Positions 24,180 to 32,026 of a stretch of 52,849 nucleotides of DNA are shown here, one piece after another. The DNA comes from JBHELT01 sp046262935 (GTDB lineage: Bacteria > Actinomycetota > CADDZG01 > JAHWKV01): positions 1-52,849 of the forward strand of contig JBHELT010000066.1 of assembly GCA_046262935.1 (NCBI GenBank), read 5' to 3'. The translations under genes and the position numbers were made by a program. Position 1 is the first letter of the stretch. Each line of letters opens with the position of its first letter. The notes beneath the pieces are model-generated. The model saw only the letters and a list, made by a program, of their open reading frames with translations. It had not been told where the DNA came from and ran no database searches.

Positions 24180-24965
24180 ATGTCATACGAGACCTTGATC
24201 GTTGATGTTGCCGATTCGGTAGCAACAGTGACGATGAACCGTCCAAGCAAACGCAACGCTGTCAACCGGGCGATGTTCGAAGAACTGAAGCAGGCGTTCG
24301 AATGGATAGCCAAAACGAAAGATGTTCGCGCCTACGTCCTTACGGGAGCCGGTGACCATTTCTGCTCTGGTGCCGACCTTTCGACCTTGGACGAGGCCCC
24401 CAAAACGCCCTCTGAGATGCTCGCGCGTATGGGCGAGATCCACGAAGTCATGAGAACGATCATGTACTGCCCGACGCCAGGGATCGCCGCGGTTCGCGGC
24501 TATGCGGCCGGGGGCGGTGCCAACCTCGCGCTGGCCTGCGATCTTGTGGTCATGACTAGCGATGCGAAATTCGCGGAACTATTCGTCAAAAGAGGCCTTG
24601 TTGTGGACATGAGCGGCACGTTCTCTCTGCCGCGTACGGTCGGACTGCATCGTGCCAAAGAATTGGCGCTGCTTGGCGACACCATCGATGCACAGCGCGC
24701 TTACGAGATCGGGATCGCCAACCGCGTTGTAGCGCCCGAGGAACTTGAAACCACCGTCAAAGACCTTGCCTCTCGGCTCGCTTCGGGCCCGCCAATCACC
24801 TTGGCCCTCATGAAGAAGGCTTTGAACGATTCATTCGCTCAGACCTTCGATGAAGTGGTTAACCAAGAGTCGTACAATCAGTCGATCTTGTTCTCGACCG
24901 CGGACCTGCAAGAGGCCATCCGCGCATTCTTCGAGAAGAGACAACCGAACTTCACAGGAGATTGA
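24180..24965 (+). CDS. PaaG-like enoyl-CoA isomerase/hydratase family protein
   Basis: A 261-residue crotonase-fold protein. The oxyanion-hole segments are DHFCSGADLS and VRGYAAGGGANLALACD. Both glutamates of classical enoyl-CoA hydratase are absent: GGGCE is GGGAN, and the PE of FGxPE is replaced (FAELFVKRG). Instead LVVDMSGTFSLPR matches the isomerase pattern with an Asp (LxPDxGGxxLLPR), as in PaaG (1,2-epoxyphenylacetyl-CoA isomerase) and related isomerases. An isomerase is therefore more likely than a hydratase. AGGGGAGGG gives a strong ribosome binding site. The stop overlaps the next gene's TTG start. Confidence 0.85.
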   Translation: MSYETLIVDVADSVATVTMNRPSKRNAVNRAMFEELKQAFEWIAKTKDVRAYVLTGAGDHFCSGADLSTLDEAPKTPSEMLARMGEIHEVMRTIMYCPTPGIAAVRGYAAGGGANLALACDLVVMTSDAKFAELFVKRGLVVDMSGTFSLPRTVGLHRAKELALLGDTIDAQRAYEIGIANRVVAPEELETTVKDLASRLASGPPITLALMKKALNDSFAQTFDEVVNQESYNQSILFSTADLQEAIRAFFEKRQPNFTGD

Positions 24966-25795
24966 AAAAACCCCGACGTAAGTGGCCCCTCGTGTTCGCG
25001 GGGGTCATGGCCATAGTGTTCGTCGTGGGTTTTGCGATCGCACTGATCTCTTCACGAACCCTGGCTGGCACCGTGCCGGGCAAGGACCCGATCCTTTCGC
25101 TCGGGGTGACCGAGAACGGCTATCTCGCCGGCACCAGTAGAGGGGCCTTCGTCAGCAAAGACGGCACGACCTGGAAACGATCCAAGGAATTCAAACGGGT
25201 GCGAACCCTGGCAGCGTCCGTAAGCGGAACGGTTTTCACCTCGTCCGAAGGTGTGACAGAAGCGACTAACAACCTCGAAGACTTCGCACCCGCGGTCGGC
25301 GCCGTACTGTCCTCGGTCGCGATATCCACAGATCGGCTCGGCAATCTCTACCTGGCGGGTGATGATCACACGATCGCCCTGGCAACCGTTGACCGTGGAC
25401 TTCAAACGGTCGAAGTGCCAGATCCTCCTGATGGTCCTGACCGGATCATCGCTTTGGCTGCGGTCCCGGGGGCCAAGGTCACCCTATTCGCGGGCGGCAT
25501 CTCAACGGGGATGTGGAGGTCCACCGACGGCGGGGTCCGGTGGCGGCAGATCTTGAAGACTCCCACGCGTGCGTTGATGGTTGACCCCAAGGACCCGCGG
25601 ATCGTCTACCTGGGCACCGCGGGCGGCTTGCTCATCTCGCACAACAGGGGTTTGAGGTGGGAATTCACAGAACTCAGGTTGAAGGTGGAGGCGATCTCTT
25701 CCTTCGGCCAAGACAGGTTCGCGATCACTGAAGACCGGCTCATATACAGATCCCATGATGGCGTAACCGATTGGAGACTTGTCTCGCGAGGTTGA
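24962..25795 (+). CDS. Membrane-anchored beta-propeller-like (BNR/YCF48-type) protein
   Basis: The 277-residue protein has an N-terminal anchor (basic KKPRRK followed by a hydrophobic helix, about residues 9-30) and an outer region of repeated short beta units such as GAFVSKDGTTWKR, GMWRSTDGGVRWRQ and GLLISHNRGLRWEF. These resemble BNR/Asp-box repeats of sortilin- and YCF48-like propellers. Three such units are visible, so the propeller may be incomplete or divergent. The ligand is unknown. The TTG start overlaps the upstream stop. Its own stop TGA is formed by the first bases of the dispersed repeat. Confidence 0.75.
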   Translation: MKKPRRKWPLVFAGVMAIVFVVGFAIALISSRTLAGTVPGKDPILSLGVTENGYLAGTSRGAFVSKDGTTWKRSKEFKRVRTLAASVSGTVFTSSEGVTEATNNLEDFAPAVGAVLSSVAISTDRLGNLYLAGDDHTIALATVDRGLQTVEVPDPPDGPDRIIALAAVPGAKVTLFAGGISTGMWRSTDGGVRWRQILKTPTRALMVDPKDPRIVYLGTAGGLLISHNRGLRWEFTELRLKVEAISSFGQDRFAITEDRLIYRSHDGVTDWRLVSRG

Positions 25796-25942
25796 TCTCG
25801 GGGGTTTCGCAGCTTCTAGCGCACGAGGCAATAACCGAACGGTGGCTGCTACACCCCCGAAGTTTTGATTATCTCGGGGGTTTCGCAGCTTCTAGCGCAC
25901 GAGGCAATAACCGAACGGTGGCTGCTACACCCCCGAACCCCC
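25791..25942 (+). repeat. Two tandem ~76-bp structured repeats (locus 2)
   Basis: Two units of the family at 22311 stand in the same orientation relative to the upstream gene. The first begins TTGATCTCGGGGG and provides the stop codon of the preceding gene; the second begins 76 bases later with TTATCTCGGGGG. The internal bases of the two units are identical over about 60 positions, so the duplication is recent. The loop differs from locus 1 (CACGAGGCAATAACCG), while the stem ends are conserved. The comM promoter starts directly after the second unit. Confidence 0.9.
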
Positions 25943-25963
25943 GGTCTTGTCACACCCCCCTCG

Positions 25964-25969
25964 TATCTT
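25964..25969 (+). promoter_or_regulatory. -10 box of comM (likely leaderless)
   Basis: TATCTT is followed by six bases and then the comM ATG, the same arrangement as for yraN. There is no Shine-Dalgarno sequence. No convincing -35 is visible. Confidence 0.45.
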
Positions 25970-25975
25970 TACAGC

Positions 25976-27460
25976 ATGCTCGCAAGTGTCTCTTCTGTCG
26001 CAGTGGTCGGAATGGAAGCCAAGCCGGTCGAAGTCCAGGTCGGCCTGGCAACCGGCCTGCCCGAATTCAATATCGTCGGCTTAGCATCCACGGCGATCCG
26101 TGAAGCGCGCCAGCGGGTGCGATCGGCGATCACCAATTCGGATATCGAGTGGCCGAAGAAGCGCATAACCGCCAACCTGGCGCCGAGCGACTTGCGTAAA
26201 GACGGCTCGCTGCTCGATCTCCCCTTAGCCATCGCTGTGCTAGCCGCCGATGGCAAGATCGATGCCAAGAGCGCTAAGCGGTTCTTGTTCGTGGGAGAAC
26301 TCGCGCTCGACGGTCGTATCCGGCCGGTTCGTGGCGTGTTGGCAGCCGCCGTGGCTGCGCGCGACAAGGGCTACGGTGTTGTCGTCCCACGGCTCAATGC
26401 CGCCGAAGCTGCTCTTGTACCCGGGGTCGACGTTATCGGTCTCGACCATCTGCTTGAAGCCATGATGTTTCTGAGGGGTGAGTACCGTCCTCAATCGGTC
26501 GTTTCGACGGTGTCTTTGGAGTCTCTGATCCGAAAACGAGCGGCTTCGGTTCCCGATCTCGCCGATGTAAGGGGTCAGTCGATGGCGCGGCGCGCCCTCG
26601 AGATCGCCGCGGCGGGGGGCCACAACCTCTTGCTGGTTGGTCCACCCGGATGCGGCAAGACCATGCTCGCGAAGCGATTGCCGGGGATCTTGCCTTCGCT
26701 GACCCCGCAGGAGTGTCTCGAGGTGACTCATGTTTGGTCGGTGGCCGGATTACTCGATCCGAGCGAACCAGTCATCGCTTCGCGCCCGTTCCGGTCGCCG
26801 CACCACCTGGCTTCTTCGGCGGCGATCATCGGGGGCGGTAGTCCTTTGCCCCGCCCAGGTGAGGTTTCACTCGCAAATCACGGAGTTTTGTTCATGGATG
26901 AGTTTCCGCTGTTCTCCAGGGCCATTCTCGAGGGACTGCGTCAACCTCTCGAAGACGGGTATGTCACGATCGCCAGGATGGGGTCCACGGTGCGCTATCC
27001 CGCGAACGTGAGTCTGATATGTGCGGCGAACCCATGTATGTGCGCAACATCTACTTCTAGCCAAGGATGCACCTGCTCACCAACTCGTCTCGAAGCTTAC
27101 CGGTCGCGTCTATCGGGTCCACTGCTCGATCGCATCGACATGTACGTCGATGTTGGACTCTTGACACAACAGGAATTGCTGCAGCTCGAGCCGTCGGAGC
27201 CATCGCGGGATGTAGCGCAACGCGTTGAAGAGGCAAGGTCGTTCGCTGGTTTGCGCCCGCAAGCCGATGACGATCCTTTGTCATGTGTGAACGGCGCAGC
27301 ACGACTGATCTTCAGTGGAAGCGTTGCGGAGCCGCCGTCGGCGAGATCGATCGGGCGAACCTTGCGTGTCGCGCGGACCATCGCCGACCTTGCCGCGTCC
27401 CCGACGATACGCGAGGAACATGTAGCCGAAGCGCTGGGTTTTCGAAAGATCGTCTGGTGA
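25976..27460 (+). CDS. comM: YifB/ComM family AAA+ ATPase (Mg-chelatase-like)
   Basis: ComM-type helicases promote branch migration during natural transformation; many bacteria keep the gene without known competence. The 494-residue protein has the N-terminal Lon-like ChlI domain (MEAKPVEVQVGLATGLPEFN), Walker A GPPGCGKTML (about 224-233), LFMDEFPLFSRAILEGLRQP with Walker B, and a short C-terminal MCM-type domain. The frame extends upstream to 25865 through the repeat, but ATG 25976 gives the family N-terminus SVAVVGMEAKPV. The stop overlaps the dprA start (TGATG). Confidence 0.93.
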   Translation: MLASVSSVAVVGMEAKPVEVQVGLATGLPEFNIVGLASTAIREARQRVRSAITNSDIEWPKKRITANLAPSDLRKDGSLLDLPLAIAVLAADGKIDAKSAKRFLFVGELALDGRIRPVRGVLAAAVAARDKGYGVVVPRLNAAEAALVPGVDVIGLDHLLEAMMFLRGEYRPQSVVSTVSLESLIRKRAASVPDLADVRGQSMARRALEIAAAGGHNLLLVGPPGCGKTMLAKRLPGILPSLTPQECLEVTHVWSVAGLLDPSEPVIASRPFRSPHHLASSAAIIGGGSPLPRPGEVSLANHGVLFMDEFPLFSRAILEGLRQPLEDGYVTIARMGSTVRYPANVSLICAANPCMCATSTSSQGCTCSPTRLEAYRSRLSGPLLDRIDMYVDVGLLTQQELLQLEPSEPSRDVAQRVEEARSFAGLRPQADDDPLSCVNGAARLIFSGSVAEPPSARSIGRTLRVARTIADLAASPTIREEHVAEALGFRKIVW

Positions 27461-28368
27461 TGGCCTTCGACGATGCGGAGCACACTGCCTTGCGGTCTAT
27501 CGGCCGGATCGATCAGGAATATCCGCCACTTTTGCTGCAAGCGCCCGACGCTCCCAAGCTTCTGTATTTGAAAGGCTGCCGGCTAGAGCATGGTCCGTGC
27601 ATCGCGGTCGTCGGCACGCGCCGCCCGACTCGCTATGGCACCGATGCGGCTACCAGGATCTCGCGCGATCTTGGTTCGATGGGCGTGACGATCGTGAGCG
27701 GCATGGCAAACGGGATCGACGCCGCCGCGCACGAGGGTGCATTGAGTGCGAGCGCTAAGACCATCGCGGTACTCGGATGCGGTCCTGACATCTGTTATCC
27801 GAAACGAAATCGTGCCCTATTCGAAAGATTGACGAGCAGTGGCACGGTTGTGTCTGAATATCCGCCCGGCACCTTGCCAAAGCAGTACCACTTCCCACAG
27901 CGCAATCGAATCATCGCGGCTATCTCGTCGGCAGTTATCGTCATCGAAGGTGCCATGAATGGCGGCGCCATGATCACTGCTCGTTTGGCTGCTGAATATG
28001 GGCGCGAAGTCTTCTGCCTGCCAGGGTCGGTCTCATCGCCTGGATCATCGGGTCCGCACGGTTTGATAAGAGATGGGGCGCGCCTCGTCACCTGCGCAGA
28101 CGACGTGATCGATGATCTCTCATGGTCGGTCAAACCATCGATGACCGATGGCCAGATGTCACTTGCGCCGGGTGCTGGGCCAGGGCCGATCCTCAGCCTG
28201 GATGAGGAGCGTGTGTTCAAGGTGCTCGATCACGAACCCGCCTTGATCGACCGCATAGCGAAAGACGCGGGCCTACCTGTCGCCTCGTCGGTCTCGGTTC
28301 TTTGCATGCTGGAGATGAAAGGGATAGCTGTCAGGTACCCGGGAGGGCGATTCTGTTTGGCTGGTTGA
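27460..28368 (+). CDS. dprA: DNA processing protein DprA
   Basis: DprA loads RecA on incoming single-stranded DNA in transformation. The 302-residue protein has the Rossmann-type core: VVGTRRPTRYG, SGMANGIDAAAHEGAL, LGCGPDICYPKRN, FPQRNRIIAAISSAVIVIEG and LAAEYGREVFCLPG. A C-terminal winged-helix-like segment follows. The open frame runs upstream to 27283 within comM, but ATG 27460 in the TGATG overlap is the natural start. comM-dprA is a conserved actinobacterial pair. Confidence 0.95.
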   Translation: MAFDDAEHTALRSIGRIDQEYPPLLLQAPDAPKLLYLKGCRLEHGPCIAVVGTRRPTRYGTDAATRISRDLGSMGVTIVSGMANGIDAAAHEGALSASAKTIAVLGCGPDICYPKRNRALFERLTSSGTVVSEYPPGTLPKQYHFPQRNRIIAAISSAVIVIEGAMNGGAMITARLAAEYGREVFCLPGSVSSPGSSGPHGLIRDGARLVTCADDVIDDLSWSVKPSMTDGQMSLAPGAGPGPILSLDEERVFKVLDHEPALIDRIAKDAGLPVASSVSVLCMLEMKGIAVRYPGGRFCLAG

Positions 28369-28400
28369 TAGGCGTCTGCCCGATGAACGCTCTGAGCGAG

Positions 28401-28443
28401 TAGCCCTGAGCGCTCTGGCCGGACTAGCGCGAAAGGGCTATTT
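28401..28443 (+). terminator. Stem-loop after dprA, probable terminator
   Basis: TAGCCCT (28401-28407) pairs with AGGGCTA (28434-28440), and inside it GCGCT (28410-28414) pairs with AGCGC (28426-28430) around an 11-base loop. Only three T residues follow, so it is a weak intrinsic terminator or a processing site. It separates dprA from the sigma factor promoter. Confidence 0.4.
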
Positions 28444-28564
28444 CGGAGTCATTTTGCCGCTTGCTTCTTCCGCAAGGAACTCGGACGCACCGCCCTATTC
28501 GGACCAATCGGGCGGATTGCTACCTGTAACATGAGCCACTTCCAGCAACTTGCGTGATCAGATA

Positions 28565-28593
28565 TTGACATATCCACCGCGAGTTCCCATACT
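28565..28593 (+). promoter_or_regulatory. Promoter of leader ORF and sigma factor gene
   Basis: TTGACA (28565-28570) and CATACT (28588-28593) are 17 bases apart, the best -35/-10 pair in the window. Predicted transcription start is near 28600, just before an AGGGGAG ribosome binding site. A second TATACT (28648-28653) inside the leader ORF, without a -35, could drive the sigma gene alone. Confidence 0.55.
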
Positions 28594-28619
28594 CACGTTC
28601 CTTTCTCATAAGGGGAGCC

Positions 28620-28688
28620 ATGAGAGATCTACCGTTAGGCACGGGCTTATACTCTTATTTCGTAATCCCAACTAAGGGCCGTGCATGA
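28620..28688 (+). CDS. Candidate 22-residue leader peptide of sigma factor gene
   Basis: ATG 28620 follows AGGGGAG (28611-28617) at ideal distance and opens 22 codons. The peptide begins MRDLPLGTGLYS and ends FVIPTKGRA. Its TGA stop overlaps the sigma factor ATG as ATGA, and the sigma gene's own AAGGG site lies inside it. The layout suggests translational coupling. The peptide has no family match that I know. It could be fortuitous, since a TATACT inside it might be a promoter for the sigma gene. Confidence 0.4.
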   Translation: MRDLPLGTGLYSYFVIPTKGRA

Positions 28689-29533
28689 GCAAATTGACCT
28701 CTGAGCGTAGCCGACGGCCTGGTCCGGGCGGTCGTGCCACCGTGCGCCTTGAAGAACCTACGGATGAACAGACGGCGCTCGCCCGGTTGTGGCGGGAATT
28801 CAAAGATACGCAGTCGAGCGAGTCGCGCGACCAATTGATCGTTCATTACTCGCCCTTGGTCAAGTACGTGGCTGGCCGGGTCTCGACGGGCCTGCCCGCC
28901 AACATCGAACAGGCCGATCTGGTTTCTTACGGCATCTTCGGGTTGATGGATGCCATCCATAAGTTCGAGTTGGACCGCGGGATCAAGTTCGAAACCTACG
29001 CGATCAACCGCATCAAGGGAGCCATCATCGACGAGCTGCGTGCGATCGATTGGGTGCCAAGGTCAGTGCGCTTCAAGGCCCGTGAGGTGGAAAAGACGCT
29101 GTCGAAGCTCGAAAGTGAACTGCGCAGGACCCCAACCGATAACGAAGTTGCTGCCGCGATGGACCTCAGCGTTGGCGAACTGCGGGCGATCTATACGCAG
29201 CTATCGTTCGTGTCTCTCGTTGCGCTCGATGAGCTCATGACGGTGGGGGGCGAGAAAGGCGACAAGCTCTCCCTGATAGACACCCTCGAAGACACAAGTG
29301 TCGAACTTCCCGAGGCCGCTTTCGAGACAGAAGAGATGAAGTCGATCCTGGCCGGTGCCATCAACAAACTTTCGGAGCGAGAAAAGCTAGTGGTGACCCT
29401 GTACTACTACGAGAACCTCACCCTCGCAGAGATAGGCCAGGTGCTGGGAGTCACCGAATCGCGTGTGTGCCAGATGCACACCAAAGCGGTTCTTCAGCTG
29501 CGGTCTAGGCTCAACGAAGCGAAAGACGACTAA
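28685..29533 (+). CDS. whiG: RNA polymerase sigma factor, FliA/WhiG family
   Basis: A 282-residue group 3 sigma factor. Region 2 is visible as HYSPLVKYVAGRVSTGLP and DLVSYGIFGLMDAIHKFE, region 2.4/3.0 as FETYAINRIKGAIIDELR and IDWVPRSVR, and region 4 as LTLAEIGQVLGVTESRVCQM. The set of residues fits the motility/sporulation branch (FliA, WhiG). In actinobacteria the gene is usually placed between dprA and rpsB, as here, which favours WhiG. The target genes in this organism cannot be told; no flagellar genes are in the window. Confidence 0.9.
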   Translation: MSKLTSERSRRPGPGGRATVRLEEPTDEQTALARLWREFKDTQSSESRDQLIVHYSPLVKYVAGRVSTGLPANIEQADLVSYGIFGLMDAIHKFELDRGIKFETYAINRIKGAIIDELRAIDWVPRSVRFKAREVEKTLSKLESELRRTPTDNEVAAAMDLSVGELRAIYTQLSFVSLVALDELMTVGGEKGDKLSLIDTLEDTSVELPEAAFETEEMKSILAGAINKLSEREKLVVTLYYYENLTLAEIGQVLGVTESRVCQMHTKAVLQLRSRLNEAKDD

Positions 29534-29685
29534 AACCCTTAGAATCTGCTGACCATCCGGCCACCCGGCCGGGTCGATCGAAATCACTGAAGTCCACCGA
29601 TCACGGTGCCTTGCGGCCTAAAACCGCTTGGTAGGTGGGCTGGGGGAACTCGATATCGAGTTCTGTAACCGAGAAAGGGGGCGGC
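29534..29685 (+). promoter_or_regulatory. rpsB leader with an 18-bp perfect palindrome
   Basis: These 152 bases carry the perfect palindrome GAACTCGATATCGAGTTC (29646-29663), ten bases before the AAAGGGGG ribosome binding site. In DNA it could be an operator. In RNA it would fold as a short hairpin before the start site, as in autoregulated uS2 leaders of other bacteria. A GGCC-rich stem (29568-29582) lies upstream. No clear promoter is seen. Confidence 0.4.
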
Positions 29686-30660
29686 ATGGCCGTCGTAACG
29701 TTGAGAGACCTGCTAGAGGCAGGCGTCCACTTCGGACATCAGACCCGTAGGTGGAACCCGAAGATGAAGCGTTTCATCTTCACGGAAAGAAACGGCATCT
29801 ACATCATCGATCTTCTCAAGACGATGAACGGTATCGAAGCTGCTTATAAGTACTGCCGGGACCTCGCTTCCCGCGGCGGTGTCGTGTTGTTCGTGGGCAC
29901 GAAGAAGCAGATCGCCGATGCTGTTGCCGATGAAGCCAAGCGTGTTGGGATGCCCTACGTCAATTACCGATGGCTGGGTGGGATGCTGACGAACTTCCAG
30001 ACCATGCACAGGCGCATCATGCGCATGCGCGAACTGGAGCAGCAGGAAGCGCAAGGCATCTTCGATGAGATACCGAAGAAAGAAGCTCTTCGCCTGAAGA
30101 ACGAACTCGAGAAGTTGCAGAAGAACCTCGACGGCATCCGCGACCTCAACCGTAGACCCGACGCGGTGTTCATCGTCGATACCCGCAAAGAAGACATCTG
30201 CGTTCGCGAAGCGCGCAAACTAGGGATGCCGGTTATCGCCATCGTCGATACCAACTGCGATCCCGACGAAGTCGACTACATAATTCCTGGCAACGACGAC
30301 GCGATCCGTTCGGGAGCGTTGCTCACCCGAGTGATGGCAGACGCTATCGCCGATGGGATGAACCAGCGCCCGCCTGAGGTTGTTGCGGCTGCGGAAGCAG
30401 CGGCCGCTTCAGGGATCACATTGACCGCAGGCGGAGAGGAGCCCCCTGCGGAGTGGGAGATCATGCTGGCTCAACAAGAGACCGAAACGATGAAGCGCTC
30501 GAAGGACGAGATGGTGCCTGAAGCCGGACCAGCCGCCGAAGCCGAGGAATCGCCCGACCGCTTCGGACACCTGATCGACAATGAGCCGCTGCCGGGCGAG
30601 GACATCGAAGAAGAGCTGAAAGCTAAGTACAAAGATGATGAGGAAGGAAAGCGCAGATGA
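29686..30660 (+). CDS. rpsB: Small ribosomal subunit protein uS2
   Basis: uS2 is a late-joining 30S protein. The product starts MAVVTLRDLLEAGVHFGHQTR, the family N-terminus, and contains WNPKMKRFIFTERNGIYIID, VNYRWLGGMLTNF and the AIVDTNCDPD segment. At 324 residues it is longer than most uS2 proteins because of an acidic, Ala/Glu/Pro-rich C-terminal tail of about 80 residues. The frame reaches 29635, but ATG 29686 follows a strong ribosome binding site and starts the conserved region. It overlaps tsf by ATGA. Confidence 0.96.
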   Translation: MAVVTLRDLLEAGVHFGHQTRRWNPKMKRFIFTERNGIYIIDLLKTMNGIEAAYKYCRDLASRGGVVLFVGTKKQIADAVADEAKRVGMPYVNYRWLGGMLTNFQTMHRRIMRMRELEQQEAQGIFDEIPKKEALRLKNELEKLQKNLDGIRDLNRRPDAVFIVDTRKEDICVREARKLGMPVIAIVDTNCDPDEVDYIIPGNDDAIRSGALLTRVMADAIADGMNQRPPEVVAAAEAAAASGITLTAGGEEPPAEWEIMLAQQETETMKRSKDEMVPEAGPAAEAEESPDRFGHLIDNEPLPGEDIEEELKAKYKDDEEGKRR

Positions 30661-31289
30661 CCTATCAGCCCGATGCCAAAGATGTGATGCGTCTTCGTCA
30701 AGAGACGGGGGCCGGGATGATGGACTGCAAACGGGCCCTCGCTGAAACCAGCGGTGATTTCGAAGAGGCTAGAGATCTCCTGCGGAAGCAGGGTCTCGCC
30801 GAAGTTGCCAAGCGCTCAGGACGTAACGCGACCGAAGGCGGTGTATTCGCGTATATCCATCAACTCGACCCCGACCTTCCGGCCAAGATCGGTGTGCTGA
30901 TCGAGCTCGATTGCGAAACCGACTTCGTTGCGAAAACGCCGGAGTTCAAGCAACTCGCTCGCGACCTCGCCATGCACATCGCTGCGATGGAGCCGAGGTG
31001 GATCTCGAAGACCGATATCCCCGACGACTTCCTCGACCGAGAGCGCAAGATCCTCATGGAGTCTGATCGCGTGAAAGGCAAGAAGCCCGAGATCGTAGAA
31101 AAGATACTCGAGGGCAGCATCGCTTCGATCCTTTCCGACAAAGGCGGAGCACTGCTTGAGCAGGCCCACATCAAGGACGAAAGTGGCAAGAAGAAAGTGG
31201 CAGAACTGGTGAGCGAATACGCTGCCCAGGTGAAAGAGAACATAATCGTGCGAAGATTCGCACGATTCAAAGTGGGCGAAGAGGAATAG
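30657..31289 (+). CDS. tsf: Elongation factor Ts
   Basis: EF-Ts exchanges GDP on EF-Tu. The N-terminal UBA-like part has MRLRQETGAGMMDCKRALAE and GLAEVAKRSGRNATEGG; the core has the EF-Tu-contacting TDFV in ELDCETDFVAKTPEF. At 210 residues this is the short form, as in Thermus, with a reduced second core subdomain. The start overlaps rpsB. Confidence 0.96.
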   Translation: MTYQPDAKDVMRLRQETGAGMMDCKRALAETSGDFEEARDLLRKQGLAEVAKRSGRNATEGGVFAYIHQLDPDLPAKIGVLIELDCETDFVAKTPEFKQLARDLAMHIAAMEPRWISKTDIPDDFLDRERKILMESDRVKGKKPEIVEKILEGSIASILSDKGGALLEQAHIKDESGKKKVAELVSEYAAQVKENIIVRRFARFKVGEEE

Positions 31290-31291
31290 AC

Positions 31292-32008
31292 GTGGAGCGG
31301 CCCGCTTATAAACGGGTTCTTCTAAAGCTCTCCGGAGAGGCTTTCGCCGACCCTGCCATGGGTTTTGGCATCGACGCCAACACGGTGCATTCTCTCGCTC
31401 GGCAACTCGCCGATCTGCAGGGGAACGGCACCGAGATCGCGGTGGTTGTGGGCGGGGGAAACATCTTTCGCGGGGCGCAGGCAGCCGCCATGGGGATGGA
31501 ACGAGCGCGGGCCGATTACATGGGGATGCTCGCCACGGTCATAAACGCACTTGCGCTTCAGGACGCGCTGGGGCAGGTGGGTTCGGAATGCCGAGTTCTG
31601 TCTGCGATCTGGATGCAGGAAGTAGCTGAACCATTCATACGCGGCAGGGCATTGCGCCATCTAGAGCGCGGCATGATCGTCATCTTCGCAGGGGGCACCG
31701 GGAACCCTTATTTCTCAACCGACACGGCAGCGTCGGTGAGGGCGCTCGAGATCGGGGCAGAGGCTCTGCTGAAGGGGACCAAGGTAGATGGCGTCTACGA
31801 CAAAGATCCAGTCAAAAGTACAGATGCCGTGAGATTCGATTCACTCAACTACATCGAAGTGCTGAACAAGGGTTTGAAGGTCATGGATGCAACCGCGATC
31901 TCTTTATGTATGGACAACAAGTTGCCGATCGTTGTTTTCGACCTCACCGCGGAAGGCAACATTTCTCGGGTAGTCTCAGGCGAGAAGGTGGGAACTATCG
32001 TCTCCTAA
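31292..32008 (+). CDS. pyrH: Uridylate kinase
   Basis: PyrH phosphorylates UMP to UDP in pyrimidine synthesis. The 238-residue amino-acid-kinase-fold protein has RVLLKLSGEAF, VVGGGNIFRG, DYMGMLATVINALALQDAL, FAGGTGNPYFSTDTAA and VDGVYDKDP. The start is GTG 31292, three bases after the tsf stop. rpsB-tsf-pyrH-frr is a standard bacterial operon. Confidence 0.97.
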   Translation: MERPAYKRVLLKLSGEAFADPAMGFGIDANTVHSLARQLADLQGNGTEIAVVVGGGNIFRGAQAAAMGMERARADYMGMLATVINALALQDALGQVGSECRVLSAIWMQEVAEPFIRGRALRHLERGMIVIFAGGTGNPYFSTDTAASVRALEIGAEALLKGTKVDGVYDKDPVKSTDAVRFDSLNYIEVLNKGLKVMDATAISLCMDNKLPIVVFDLTAEGNISRVVSGEKVGTIVS

Positions 32009-32026
32009 CGGAGGAACTTATCTGAC

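Noticed and set aside
22311..25942. Integron attC sites
   Set aside because: The repeats lack attC end motifs, follow housekeeping genes in fixed order, and no integrase is present.
25865..25975. Longer comM starting in the second repeat
   Set aside because: The extra 37 residues are translated repeat sequence; ATG 25976 gives the family N-terminus and follows a -10 box.
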